24,475 nt of DNA from a virus. The notes below the pieces were generated by a model. That model ran no database searches and was not told the origin of the DNA. It was given only the letters and a program-made list of their open reading frames with translations. Within the stretch, counting starts at the first letter, position 1. Each line of letters starts with the position of its first letter. Of the stretch, positions 5,977-14,123 are shown one piece after another. The stretch is taken from the IMG/VR virus record IMGVR_UViG_3300028666_000350, positions 1 to 24,475 of that record. One strand, written 5' to 3'. The translations under genes were made by a program, and so were the position numbers.

Positions 5977-7119
5977 CTAGCCCGTGAAGGAGATGTTGTT
6001 TCCGAGGGAGGAAAGAACGTGCCTCCACTCCACGAAACCGTAACTGAATTCTTCCTTAATCTTGTACATGATGGAATCAGTGTAGATATCGCGTTCTGTG
6101 CGTTGCTGGAGGGGGACGAATTCAATACGAACCAAACCTGAACCTACTTCTGGGTCGCGGTTTTCCTCATCAACGAGATGCCACTGGTAGCCCTGAAGAG
6201 AGGTTGTGGCAGAGGTAGAAGGAATGTAGTACGAATCGGAAAGATACGGAGAACAGATGGTGGAAGAGAATTCACCCTTAACAATGTTGACATCGTTGTT
6301 GTTAGAACCAGGAATCCACTCTGATTGCTGAATAGTTTGAGCAACCAAACCAAGAGCGTTCTTCGGAGGAACCAAGAGACAGGTCTTACCACCAAAACCA
6401 GGCATTGCATCACCGACATCGTCTTTGAAGGAAGCACCTTGTTCTTTGGCTGACCAGTAGTTTGCGTACGAGAGAGAAAGACAAGCAGAACCATTTCGAA
6501 CGACGTTAGACTGCGTTGCACCACCATCGGCACGAGCATGGACAGTAGAGAACAAAGCTTCACCGAGAGCTGAGAAGTTGGAGTCCAAACCACGGTTTCC
6601 ACGAGCGAAGAAGCGACCAGAAGCCACGCCACCAGGATACGAAGAAACAGCGGTGTAACCCAAGTTCAATACTTCAAACGGGTCAATGATATTGTAACGG
6701 TCAATTTTCTGCACCAATTTGAGAGCGCGATTCAGGATAGTCTTGTAGTCCTTATCCTCTTTCATTTCGCGTTCCTCAGGAACTTTCAACTGCTCAGCGA
6801 GTTGATTGTCGGGGTCATAGACGGCAGTCTCGTAGTTACGAATGAATGTCGCGTCCTGATATGTACCGCCAGCCTTACGAGCTAACATTTGCTGAAGACC
6901 AGTTGTACCGATATGACGCCATACGGCGCGTTCACCTTCAGTCGTTTCTGACGTGACGTTGGTGAAGATGGTCATAGCCATCGGGTCGGTATCAACTAAT
7001 TTGTAATTCTTAATTTGATTGAGTGACTGCAAACCTTGGTCAGTGATGGCATCAAATTTGGCACGGAAGCCAACAAGAAACGCGTCAATAGGGCCTTGGT
7101 ATAGTGTGTCGTTGTTCAA
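5977..7119 (-). CDS. major capsid protein, probable HK97 fold
   Basis: The 380-residue protein follows scaffold-like and decoration-like genes, the standard place for the major capsid protein, and its length fits the family. An N-terminal helical region is followed by a long charged segment (EQLKVPEEREMKEDKDY), like the E-loop and spine helix of HK97-type subunits. The C-terminal part (YKIKEEFSYGFVEWRHVLSSLG) resembles the last strand of the P domain. The family call rests on this plus context, not on a clear motif. The only standard start is TTG at 7119, directly preceded by ATT. The first in-frame ATG is at codon 47, and no Shine-Dalgarno site is visible. Confidence 0.75.
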   Translation of the reverse strand: MNNDTLYQGPIDAFLVGFRAKFDAITDQGLQSLNQIKNYKLVDTDPMAMTIFTNVTSETTEGERAVWRHIGTTGLQQMLARKAGGTYQDATFIRNYETAVYDPDNQLAEQLKVPEEREMKEDKDYKTILNRALKLVQKIDRYNIIDPFEVLNLGYTAVSSYPGGVASGRFFARGNRGLDSNFSALGEALFSTVHARADGGATQSNVVRNGSACLSLSYANYWSAKEQGASFKDDVGDAMPGFGGKTCLLVPPKNALGLVAQTIQQSEWIPGSNNNDVNIVKGEFSSTICSPYLSDSYYIPSTSATTSLQGYQWHLVDEENRDPEVGSGLVRIEFVPLQQRTERDIYTDSIMYKIKEEFSYGFVEWRHVLSSLGNNISFTG

Positions 7120-7158
7120 AATAGTAAATTTTATGTTCTAATAATCTTCTAATAATAA

Positions 7159-7734
7159 CTAGATAGTTGCGGCTTGCTGAAAACGACCAATAACTTTGGT
7201 TAATGCACCTGAAGAATCAGCAACTGCTTTCGTGCTATTGAACACGCTGGTTGTAGCAAGAGTAGAAGCTTGGGTAAGCAGACCGCTTATCTGCGTATTT
7301 GTGCTTGGGCTGATGATATAAGAAGCAACATCAAGAGTTACTGCAACAGCAGTAATGGTTGTGCCACTGCTGGTGCCGACATCGGCAATCCAATCAATCG
7401 GTTCGGAACACTTAATGTAATCAACAACGTAAGGAACTGAAGAAGTTGTGTTGGTAGCACCTGTGACAGCTGAAGTTACTGCTGACAATTCCTGTTGGCC
7501 ATTCAACTGGCGAACGGCTACAACAACACCCAACAGGGCTGTGGTTGCAGAAGTGGAAGCAGAAGCCGGTGCAACATAACTACCTTTTACCGCAGTACCA
7601 GGAGTGGCGAGAGTAGCAACAGTGGGGATAATCACATCTCCCACGTTTACCTGACCACTCGTCCAGTTAGTATTGTTGGCAATAATTGCCGTATACTTCT
7701 GAATTTTCTCATCATTTGTAAGAGGACGAATCAT
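7159..7734 (-). CDS. probable capsid decoration protein
   Basis: The 191-residue protein is rich in Thr, Ala, Ser and Val with short strand-like stretches (VGDVIIPTVATLAT, LLGVVVAVRQLNG, VDYIKCSEPIDW). It lies between the scaffold-like gene and the major capsid gene, where head decoration proteins are commonly encoded, and its composition suits a beta-rich capsid cap. The ATG at 7734 has no Shine-Dalgarno site but an AT-rich leader. A hairpin sits 25 to 45 bases upstream and may protect or limit the downstream capsid message. The decoration role is inferred from context. Confidence 0.6.
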   Translation of the reverse strand: MIRPLTNDEKIQKYTAIIANNTNWTSGQVNVGDVIIPTVATLATPGTAVKGSYVAPASASTSATTALLGVVVAVRQLNGQQELSAVTSAVTGATNTTSSVPYVVDYIKCSEPIDWIADVGTSSGTTITAVAVTLDVASYIISPSTNTQISGLLTQASTLATTSVFNSTKAVADSSGALTKVIGRFQQAATI

Positions 7735-7756
7735 TTTGTTATTAAAATTAACGATT

Positions 7757-7779
7757 AAAAGCCTGAACTTGCGTCAGGC
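7757..7779 (-). terminator. hairpin between scaffold and decoration genes
   Basis: Positions 7761-7766 and 7774-7779 form a perfect 6-bp stem (GCCTGA/TCAGGC) with a 7-base loop. On the minus strand TTTTAAT follows. The T tract is short, so this may be a leaky attenuator or a 3'/5' stabilising hairpin rather than a full stop, since the decoration and capsid genes lie just beyond with no visible promoter of their own. Confidence 0.4.
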
Positions 7780-7805
7780 CATTCAATCTCGTATGAAGAA
7801 AAAGT

Positions 7806-8492
7806 TTACTTTAGGTCAGTCGTCGCGGTGTTGTAACTCTTCCAAGTTCTGTCGCTCTGACTCAATCCCAATCCTCGTTCTACCTCTTCGGCAGTTAAAG
7901 GCATTGGCTTTGCTTTAGCGGCATTAACACGGAGAACTGCAACAACTGCGGGAGAATAGGTCTTTTGTTCACCACCGCCTCCACCTGAGGCATTAGCACC
8001 AACTCCTCCCATACGGAAGTTAGCGGCACCAGCTTCAAGATTTCTAGAGTTCTCTTCGGCGTTAATGAGCCGGTCAGCAAACGCTATTGCGTATGCACGA
8101 GGGTAGACCGCGTCCACATCGACTGTCGAAACATCGATGGTTTTTGCGATTTCCTCTACTTTGGCCGCATCTTCGGGAGAGAGATTCTTGCGTTGGATGA
8201 AAAGAGCACCTTGTTTAATCAGAGCCTCTTTCTTGAGGTTCAGCTGAACATCACTGACGATTTTCTTATGTTGTTCGGAAGCGTCCTCGCCAATCTTCTT
8301 CTGTGCTTCTCTAAGACCTTTAACCGCGTCTAACTCCTTCTTGTGAGTTTCCGTGGCTTCTTGGGCCTTCTTACTGGCAGCAGAACTGGCTGTTTTCCAA
8401 AACTCCGCCTTCTTCGCATCATCTAGGCCCTTAATGGCCTCGTCAATGTTCTCACCTGCGATAAACTTATCTACAATAGGTTGAATGTCCAT
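7806..8492 (-). CDS. capsid scaffold-like coiled-coil protein
   Basis: The 228-residue protein is mostly helical and charged. Residues about 30-105 form a likely coiled coil rich in Lys, Glu and Ala (KKAQEATETHKKELDAV, QKKIGEDASEQHKK). A Gly-rich linker near 162-175 (GVGANASGGGGG) precedes a C-terminal part that could bind the capsid protein. This layout and the place before decoration and capsid genes fit a scaffold protein. No protease domain is seen. It is the first gene after the promoter at 8621-8646 and has a leader of about 120 bases, with a hairpin just before the start. Confidence 0.65.
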   Translation of the reverse strand: MDIQPIVDKFIAGENIDEAIKGLDDAKKAEFWKTASSAASKKAQEATETHKKELDAVKGLREAQKKIGEDASEQHKKIVSDVQLNLKKEALIKQGALFIQRKNLSPEDAAKVEEIAKTIDVSTVDVDAVYPRAYAIAFADRLINAEENSRNLEAGAANFRMGGVGANASGGGGGEQKTYSPAVVAVLRVNAAKAKPMPLTAEEVERGLGLSQSDRTWKSYNTATTDLK

Positions 8493-8509
8493 AACGCTTT
8501 TTGATTAGT

Positions 8510-8530
8510 TAATTAGAGGCGGCCTAATTA
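8510..8530 (-). promoter_or_regulatory. leader hairpin before the scaffold gene
   Basis: TAATTAG (8510-8516) and CTAATTA (8524-8530) form a 7-bp stem around a GC-rich loop (8517-8523), starting 18 bases upstream of the scaffold ATG. It could stabilise the leader or tune initiation. The stem is AT-rich, so it is weak. Confidence 0.25.
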
Positions 8531-8620
8531 TTGAAATAACGCCCTGAACCTAAGTTTTACTTCCTTTCTTCCAACAAAAGCGTTTCTATTGGAATGGGAT
8601 GAAGGCTCCCCTTTACCTCT

Positions 8621-8646
8621 AGTATAACATGATTTTCTTCTGTCAA
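8621..8646 (-). promoter_or_regulatory. promoter of the capsid module
   Basis: On the minus strand a perfect TTGACA (8641-8646) and TATACT (8621-8626) are present, with an upstream TG one base from the -10 (8628-8629), giving an extended -10 (TG-n-TATACT). The spacer is only 14 bases, shorter than the usual 16-18, so recognition may depend on the extended -10. A start near 8614 would give a leader of about 120 bases before the scaffold gene. This is the largest gap between confident genes here (8493-8693), consistent with a promoter. Confidence 0.5.
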
Positions 8647-8693
8647 GGACTTTTTTGATTGATGAGGGCATACTCCACCATTTATAAAAGTTC

Positions 8694-8762
8694 CTACTTC
8701 TTTTTTCTAAAAGAAAAATCTAGATTATATCTTTTCCTAATATATTCATTACTAGAAGGCAT
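8694..8762 (-). CDS. possible 22-residue basic peptide
   Basis: ATG at 8762 abuts the stop of the 53-residue gene (TAAATG) and the frame runs to TAG at 8694. The 22 residues are basic and aromatic and end in FSFRKKK. The seamless junction resembles other gene joints in this window. The length is too short for any statistical support, and the stretch could be untranslated. Confidence 0.2.
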   Translation of the reverse strand: MPSSNEYIRKRYNLDFSFRKKK

Positions 8763-8924
8763 TTATTTTAACTTCATCTTCAACTTGACCGTATTTGCCA
8801 GTCCATGAGGAGAACCAATATTCGGCATCTTAACACCACGAATAGATACCGATTTAACCGTCGGTACTTTCATTGCCGTATTGATAATCTTCATTTTAGG
8901 CATAGAAATTCCTTTGAACGCCAT
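8763..8924 (-). CDS. 53-residue highly basic protein
   Basis: ATG at 8924 to TAA at 8763 encodes 53 residues with no acidic residue at all and about a dozen lysines, with repeated short words (MPKMK, AMKVP, VKMPN, KLKMKLK). It could bind nucleic acid or the phosphate-rich packaged DNA. The start lies four bases after the stop of the 124-residue gene, and the leader contains TAATTA (8934-8939). It is the last clearly coding frame before the capsid promoter. No family is recognised, but the composition and the close fit argue for a real gene. Confidence 0.55.
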   Translation of the reverse strand: MAFKGISMPKMKIINTAMKVPTVKSVSIRGVKMPNIGSPHGLANTVKLKMKLK

Positions 8925-8928
8925 TTTA

Positions 8929-9303
8929 TTACTTAATTATTTGTTTCATTCCATCCGACCAAGACCTTACTCCCTCTAGAGGGTCGGTCTCTTTTTTGAC
9001 TTGAGGAATGACTTTTTTAACTTCCGGTTCTTTCGGCATGGTTACCCAGCGATGAAAGAAACGAAGATTGTACATAACCCCGTTATAGAAATCTCCTTTA
9101 TTGGGATTATCGGCTTTAGCTTTGAACGTGGCATACATCATATGCACAAGCGTTTTCTCAAAACCTTGACCAGCACGCTTGAGAAAATCTACCGTCGAAG
9201 GCTTGGCATCATTAGGAATAAGCGATAGAGAGTCAACAAGGCTCATATCATCAAACTCAGATTTATATCGCTTATAGAGGAATTTTAGAATCCACTGTTT
9301 CAT
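8929..9303 (-). CDS. hypothetical 124-residue protein after the portal
   Basis: The protein is mixed, mainly helical, with a basic start (MKQWILKFLYKRYKSEF) and a central helix FEKTLVHMMYATFKAK. The C-terminal third is Lys/Glu/Pro rich (PKEPEVKKVIPQVKKE). Its ATG overlaps the stop of the portal gene (ATGA, 9300-9303), so the two are probably translated together. Position suggests a head assembly or connector role, but no family motif is visible. Confidence 0.65.
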   Translation of the reverse strand: MKQWILKFLYKRYKSEFDDMSLVDSLSLIPNDAKPSTVDFLKRAGQGFEKTLVHMMYATFKAKADNPNKGDFYNGVMYNLRFFHRWVTMPKEPEVKKVIPQVKKETDPLEGVRSWSDGMKQIIK

Positions 9304-11357
9304 TGTGAGATAGTTTGTGCCTGATTAAACGGATTCATTTGAGATTGGATTGGGGTTTGACCATTTCCACCGTTTGAAAGACCTCCGTTCTGTTGACCCA
9401 TAACACTTTGTTGTTGCTGGCCGAGAATGTTAGCGCGATTAGCCCCATTAGTAGGTACTTGAGGATTGCCAACATAGTTACTTCCCCATGAAGCCATGAG
9501 TTTTGGCAATACCTGAGCTGAAGAGTAATCCATAGGATGTTCACCAAGAGCTTCCAAGTGACGGAGAAATACCTTACCTGGGTCTGCAATACCCATAGGA
9601 ATGTATGTCTGAATCATCGGTTGAATGACCGACTGAATAAACATTGCCTTCTTCATTTCCGAAGTCTGTTCGGGTTCCAACTCAATCTCCCCAATCATAA
9701 ACTCCAATTTCTCAATAATATCAATGGGGGCCTCGATAATTTCAGTCATTCTGCCATTCTGAATGGACTTCTTTACGGATTCTAGGAAGAGGTCGAGAGG
9801 CCGTTTTGCTTTATCAACGAGGCGGATTTCCATATCTCCAACACCACCAAGAGAAAGCGGTGAGTTCGGAACGAGTACGGCTTTTATGATTGCTCCTTTT
9901 TCAACACTGTATTTTTCGGCTGTGTAATACTGAAGCATTGTCTTCAATACCAAGAGAAGTTCCTGACGAATAAGGTCATAGTACATGAGCATGGTATTGC
10001 CCATGGCTTGCTGACGAGCCATATTGAGCGTATCCACTTCGGCGGCGGATTTGGGCTGAATAGAGGGGATAGACTGACTCATGCCACCTTGAGCAAATCC
10101 GCTCATCATATTCTGAGTGGAATTGAATGTTTGGAAGAAATCGTTTCCTGCCGGTTGAAGATTGAATTCCTTGTACGCGTTCACATCCTGAACGGGGATT
10201 ACTTTCTTTGCTCCGAAAATAACGCTCGGTGACTCCAAATCAGAGGTCAGAATTGGCGGGTCAATCATGCGTAATTCTTTTTCGAACAAGAGGGTCCACT
10301 GCATGTTAAGGAGTTTATGCGGGTCTTTTATCTTGAACGGTGTAGGAAGACCGTAGGCGAGTTTTTCATCAAGTGCTTCACCTATTCCCCAAGCGAACGG
10401 AAGCATTTTATGGTCATCTGGCATCGGAGGCACAATCGCATTTTCTCCACGACCAAGTTTATTGAGCAACATACCATTAGCTACGATACCGAATTTATCG
10501 TTATCAGTGTCAAAACCACGAAGAACTTCAATCTTGTTCAGAGTTGTAATGCCAGTACCACCAAGTAAACGATAGTAAAGAGAATCTTCAGCAATACGAT
10601 TTCCAGGAATAACATACTTGTGGTCAGGATACATCCCAAATTCACGATGAAAGTCAGCGGGTTCCATTTGACTACGCCAGATAACTTTTCCTTGCTTTTG
10701 GATGTTTCGTTCATAGATTTTGGGAAGATAAATGTCTTCAATCGGCACTAGGGTAGATTGGACATCGTTAAACCACGTCACTTCTTTTGAATCTAAAGAG
10801 AAATTTCCGCTCGTTGGGTCATAGTTTTTCAGATACGAGTAGTTCTTCTTCTCTTTATTGTAGCCAACATACAGACAGACCGTGCCATTTACGAAACCAT
10901 AAAGAGCTTGCCAGAACTTCTCAACTTTATCGTTTGATTTAGTTCGCCAGTGTTGGTAGAGACCATTCAAGACCTTCATACCATACTCATCCAGTTTGTT
11001 CCCATGAATCCGGGGCTTGACACCAAGAGAAGTGAGTCGGCCCATCAAGTCCATTATTTCCTTCCGAGTGAAAGGAAGAGAGAACTGTAGTCCTAGACCT
11101 GCTAAGTCTTCTGAGGCAGTAATGTTGGAGTTCCAAAAGAGTTCACGAGATTGTCGCCAGACTTCTTCCAGCGACGTAAACTGCATTTGTCTGACTGCTC
11201 CACCACGAAAGACCCGATAGCGGTAGTAATCAGTAATCAAGGCCGTGACGTAATCCTGCTCATAGGCGGCAGGTTTGTAGAGTTCTTCAGGACGATACCT
11301 TCCCTTACCATTATCACGGATTGAGGAGTAAGACGGGTCAAGAGCGTCGTTTTGCAT
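9300..11357 (-). CDS. portal protein
   Basis: The 685-residue protein fits the size and position of a phage portal, the dodecameric ring through which terminase pumps DNA. It lies downstream of the large terminase and upstream of scaffold and capsid genes. The N-terminal part (YEQDYVTALITDYYRYR, FWNSNITASEDL, FTRKEIMDLMGRLTSLG) and the following ALYGFVNGTVCLYVGYN segment resemble large P22-like portals, with a wing and stem region rich in helices. The C-terminal 50 residues are Gln/Asn/Gly rich (QQQQSVMGQQNGGLSNGG) and probably disordered. The ATG is one base after the preceding stop (TAACATG). The call rests on context and overall pattern, since portals are poorly conserved. Confidence 0.75.
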   Translation of the reverse strand: MQNDALDPSYSSIRDNGKGRYRPEELYKPAAYEQDYVTALITDYYRYRVFRGGAVRQMQFTSLEEVWRQSRELFWNSNITASEDLAGLGLQFSLPFTRKEIMDLMGRLTSLGVKPRIHGNKLDEYGMKVLNGLYQHWRTKSNDKVEKFWQALYGFVNGTVCLYVGYNKEKKNYSYLKNYDPTSGNFSLDSKEVTWFNDVQSTLVPIEDIYLPKIYERNIQKQGKVIWRSQMEPADFHREFGMYPDHKYVIPGNRIAEDSLYYRLLGGTGITTLNKIEVLRGFDTDNDKFGIVANGMLLNKLGRGENAIVPPMPDDHKMLPFAWGIGEALDEKLAYGLPTPFKIKDPHKLLNMQWTLLFEKELRMIDPPILTSDLESPSVIFGAKKVIPVQDVNAYKEFNLQPAGNDFFQTFNSTQNMMSGFAQGGMSQSIPSIQPKSAAEVDTLNMARQQAMGNTMLMYYDLIRQELLLVLKTMLQYYTAEKYSVEKGAIIKAVLVPNSPLSLGGVGDMEIRLVDKAKRPLDLFLESVKKSIQNGRMTEIIEAPIDIIEKLEFMIGEIELEPEQTSEMKKAMFIQSVIQPMIQTYIPMGIADPGKVFLRHLEALGEHPMDYSSAQVLPKLMASWGSNYVGNPQVPTNGANRANILGQQQQSVMGQQNGGLSNGGNGQTPIQSQMNPFNQAQTISQ

Positions 11358-11358
11358 G

Positions 11359-11628
11359 TTAAACTATGGTTTTTCCTACCCTTTTCTCCATATAAAGATT
11401 GGCGTTGTCCTCGTTACCGAGATTGGTTGATAAACCTATTTTCATGAGGGGTTCAAACATATTGGCTCGTTCTCGTTTTGGAATGGAATAAAATATTTGA
11501 GTTGTAAAGCCCTGTATCATCCTGCCACGTTTATGAATAAGGTAATTCTCGTGAAGAGTATCGTACCAACACTCCATACCTAACCTCGGCAACGTAGCCT
11601 GAAGAAACAAGACAATCTCATTTCTCAT
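11359..11628 (-). CDS. hypothetical 89-residue protein between GroEL and portal
   Basis: The product is unrecognised. It has Trp and several aromatic residues (CWYDTLHENYLIHKRG, TTQIFYSIPKRERANMF) and looks like a compact alpha/beta protein. The ATG at 11628 is four bases after the chaperonin stop, with AGGG directly before it, too close for a normal Shine-Dalgarno site. The stop is one base from the portal ATG. Its position in a chaperonin-to-portal run suggests coupled expression. Confidence 0.6.
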   Translation of the reverse strand: MRNEIVLFLQATLPRLGMECWYDTLHENYLIHKRGRMIQGFTTQIFYSIPKRERANMFEPLMKIGLSTNLGNEDNANLYMEKRVGKTIV

Positions 11629-11632
11629 CCCT

Positions 11633-13195
11633 TTATTTTACCACGGATTTAAGGTCTTTGATGGCGGCACCAAGCGTCAAGAAGAGGCCCGCGGTAGAAA
11701 CAGCGTTGGTTAGAACTGCTTTTGCCACGAGTACAGGGTCAATAATGCCCTTCTCAATGAGGTTCTTGGTGTACTTACCTGAATCAGTGTCAAAACCATC
11801 AGTTTCATTGATTTTTGAGGCATCGTATTCAACGCCAGCGTTCTTTATTAATATTTCAACAGGTCGAGAGGCGGCACGAGCAAGTATACCCGAACCCGTT
11901 GTTTTGAGTTTTTCATCAACTTCTTTGCAGATGGCTCGTAAAGTAAGACCGCCTCCAGTAATGTAACCTTCGGCTTTTGCGGCAGTAACAGCGGCCACGG
12001 CATCGTCAATCTTATCCCTGCGATACTTCATTTCCGCTTCAGTAGCGGCACCAACCTTAATAACCACAGACGATGAAGTGAAGCGAGATAGTCTATCTTT
12101 GAGTTTTTCCTTTGATTCACCTTTGTATTCTTTAAGGTCATTATTAATAGCTTCAATACGGGCACTATAGCGGCTCTTTTCGTTATCAGTACGGTCACCT
12201 TTGATAATCGTAATCTTATCTTTGGTAATAACAACCTTGCGGACACGAGCAAGATGGGTCATAGAGAACTTTGAATTACTGTCTGGTGTTTCCAACGTAC
12301 AACCGGTAAATTCGCCCAGGTCTTCAAAGACATCTCTATCCCGAGGCATTTTGACCACACCGGCAATGAATTTGTCTTTTAACTTGTTCTGAATAACCGT
12401 TGCCAGTGCCTCTGATGCCATATCCTCACAGATAATTACACATTGGGCAATTTCATTCTGTGATATTTCTTTGAGAATGGGGAAAATCTCCTTATTGAGA
12501 ATAAACTTCTTGCTCGTAATAAGAACGTGGACATCATTGAAGATGGCCTCAAATTTTCCAGGATGGGTGATGAGCATAGGCGAAATGTAACCTTGGTCAA
12601 AGGTAAATCCTTCGTTCTTCTCAGAGGTAGTTTCACCAGCGGCAGACTCTTCGACGAAGACCTTACCTGTTTCACCAGAATCAATAACGGCCCGAGAAAC
12701 CAATTCAGCAATCGTTTCATCTTCAGAAGAAATCCTAGCGACTTTTAGGAGTTCCTTATCATCGGTAATCTTAATGGCTTTTTTATCCAGTAGTTTGATA
12801 ACCTCATCCTTAGCCTTATCCAATTCCCTGCGAATAGACATCGGGTCTACATCTTTAATCTTCATGCCCTCATTGATGATTTCATATGTCCAAATAGCTG
12901 AAGAAGTTGTGCCGTCTCCAACCTCGTAGTTTGTCTTGTTACAGGTCTGCTTGATAATATCAGCCCCCATTCTCTCCATCTTGTCTTCAGGGAAGATTTG
13001 CTGAGCAATAGACACACCGTCGTTCGTAATCTTCGGCCACGCCTCTTCACCCATGATTGTCTTATCAATGGGAACGTAGATGACATTCCTGCCCTTAGAA
13101 CCGAGGGTGACTTCGACTGCTTTAGCTACCGTCTCAATACCCTTAAACAACTTCTCTCGTGCGTCTTCGAAATACACTTGGTTTTGTAGTATCAT
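11633..13195 (-). CDS. groEL: phage GroEL-type (group I) chaperonin
   Basis: The 520-residue protein is a full group I chaperonin (E. coli GroEL has 548). Equatorial ATP-site motifs are intact: TLGSKGRN (30-37), ITNDGV (56-61), VGDGTTS (92-98, Asp94 matching E. coli Asp87), and DDAVAAV with Asp398 at the same number as the catalytic Asp of E. coli, then GGG (414-416). The apical FDQGYISP matches FDRGYLSP. The apical PGFGDRRK motif is replaced by a shorter PRDRDVFEDL, about four residues fewer, close to the substrate and GroES groove. The C-terminal GGM tail is absent (ends KDLKSVVK). It probably folds phage structural proteins, as phage T4 gp31 and the phage EL chaperonin do. The ATG overlaps the previous stop (ATGA). 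Confidence 0.95.
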   Translation of the reverse strand: MILQNQVYFEDAREKLFKGIETVAKAVEVTLGSKGRNVIYVPIDKTIMGEEAWPKITNDGVSIAQQIFPEDKMERMGADIIKQTCNKTNYEVGDGTTSSAIWTYEIINEGMKIKDVDPMSIRRELDKAKDEVIKLLDKKAIKITDDKELLKVARISSEDETIAELVSRAVIDSGETGKVFVEESAAGETTSEKNEGFTFDQGYISPMLITHPGKFEAIFNDVHVLITSKKFILNKEIFPILKEISQNEIAQCVIICEDMASEALATVIQNKLKDKFIAGVVKMPRDRDVFEDLGEFTGCTLETPDSNSKFSMTHLARVRKVVITKDKITIIKGDRTDNEKSRYSARIEAINNDLKEYKGESKEKLKDRLSRFTSSSVVIKVGAATEAEMKYRRDKIDDAVAAVTAAKAEGYITGGGLTLRAICKEVDEKLKTTGSGILARAASRPVEILIKNAGVEYDASKINETDGFDTDSGKYTKNLIEKGIIDPVLVAKAVLTNAVSTAGLFLTLGAAIKDLKSVVK

Positions 13196-13344
13196 TTCTT
13201 TTTACGTTTGGTTAATAATTTTCTCTTGTTAGGAGCACGTTTGGGAAGGCGTTTCGGCGTATCAGCTTCAAATTCGGCAATATATTTATGCAAAGCAGAG
13301 GTGGAATAAAACTTTTTACGTTGGGCTTGGCTTTTGAAGGGCAT
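13192..13344 (-). CDS. 50-residue basic phage protein (MPFKSxAQRxKFY type)
   Basis: ATG at 13344 overlaps the HNH stop (TAATG), and its TGA at 13192 overlaps the chaperonin ATG (ATGA), so it joins the two genes exactly. The N-terminus (MPFKSQAQRKKFY) and the middle (YIAEFEADTPKRLPKR) follow a pattern I recognise from small proteins recurring in many phages, usually of unknown role. The C-terminus is almost pure Lys/Arg. The protein may bind nucleic acid. The double overlap and family-like start make it a confident small gene despite its length. Confidence 0.75.
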   Translation of the reverse strand: MPFKSQAQRKKFYSTSALHKYIAEFEADTPKRLPKRAPNKRKLLTKRKKK

Positions 13345-14123
13345 TAGACTAAAAGATTATGTTTAATTGCATATTTCTCAAATGAGAATTTTCTAAAACA
13401 CTTCCTACGACCCCAAGTATCAGTCTTGCGGTGACATTCCAAACAAAGAGTTTGACCATTTGAAACATCGAAACGTAATTCAGGATACAAAGCCAACGGT
13501 TTTATATGATGTGCAGTTAAGTATACACTTTTTCCTTTTCCATTTCTATCACCACAATCTTGGTAAGTATAGTCATCTCTAGCATAAACTTTGTCTCTCC
13601 AGATTTTATATTCAACTCCGTGATAACGTGCCTTTTGATTACTTGATATTTTCCCCTTTCCTAAATTCTTTTGTCTTTGTATTTCTGACAACCGCCGCCT
13701 CATAATATCAGAACCCATTATTCTCTTTTGTACTACAGACATTTTACCCTTAGTGAAGATAGTATGTTTTCTCCCCAACATCCTTGTCCCCATATTCTTT
13801 ATATTTATCTTTCCGGCACATGTTTTGGAACAAAATCTATTTCCTTTTCTTTGCTTATATGGAGGGAAATAAAACTCTTTTCCACAAACTTCGCATTTCT
13901 TATACCCATACTTTTTTACGTTTCTTCTCCTAAAATCTTCATACTTACATTCATTGGAGCAAAACTTCGGTAAACTTTTTTTTATTCTGTATAAATTGTA
14001 ATACCTTTCCTTTCCACAAATCTTGCAAATAATTGTTTTACCCGTCTTTCGTACTTCTGCATAACAGAGAGTACAACCCTTACATCCTGAAAAGATTTTC
14101 TTACCATGTTTACAAAATTTCAT
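13344..14123 (-). CDS. HNH homing-type endonuclease with zinc ribbons
   Basis: The 259-residue protein has N-terminal zinc-binding pairs (C33xxC36, C55xxxC59; C77xxC80, C98xxxC102), a NUMOD3-like stretch near 116-135 (LGRKHTIFTKGKMS) and a C-terminal HNH core: HH at 205-206, Asn222, CLECH at 227-231. The usual CxxC before the HNH reads Tyr187-x-x-Cys190, so one zinc ligand is lost while C227 and C230 remain. Activity is thus uncertain. The gene looks more AT-rich than its neighbours, and it sits between terL and the chaperonin cluster, where free-standing homing endonucleases often insert. It overlaps terL (ATGA) and the 50-residue gene (TAATG), so the insertion is well fitted to the operon. 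Confidence 0.88.
   Translation of the reverse strand: MKFCKHGKKIFSGCKGCTLCYAEVRKTGKTIICKICGKERYYNLYRIKKSLPKFCSNECKYEDFRRRNVKKYGYKKCEVCGKEFYFPPYKQRKGNRFCSKTCAGKINIKNMGTRMLGRKHTIFTKGKMSVVQKRIMGSDIMRRRLSEIQRQKNLGKGKISSNQKARYHGVEYKIWRDKVYARDDYTYQDCGDRNGKGKSVYLTAHHIKPLALYPELRFDVSNGQTLCLECHRKTDTWGRRKCFRKFSFEKYAIKHNLLV

Noticed and set aside
6144-6632. 162-residue minus frame inside the capsid gene
   Set aside because: It is a shadow frame of the capsid gene, with Leu/Val/Ser-rich composition and no independent signals.
8694-8730. AT-rich inverted repeat before the capsid promoter as a terminator
   Set aside because: The stem is made only of A-T pairs with no GC core and no proper T tract after it.
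12990-13040. Asn in place of the E. coli GroEL Lys51 (ITNDGV instead of ITKDGV)
   Set aside because: The ITNDGV form is normal in many bacterial GroELs such as those of Bacillus, so it is not a phage peculiarity.
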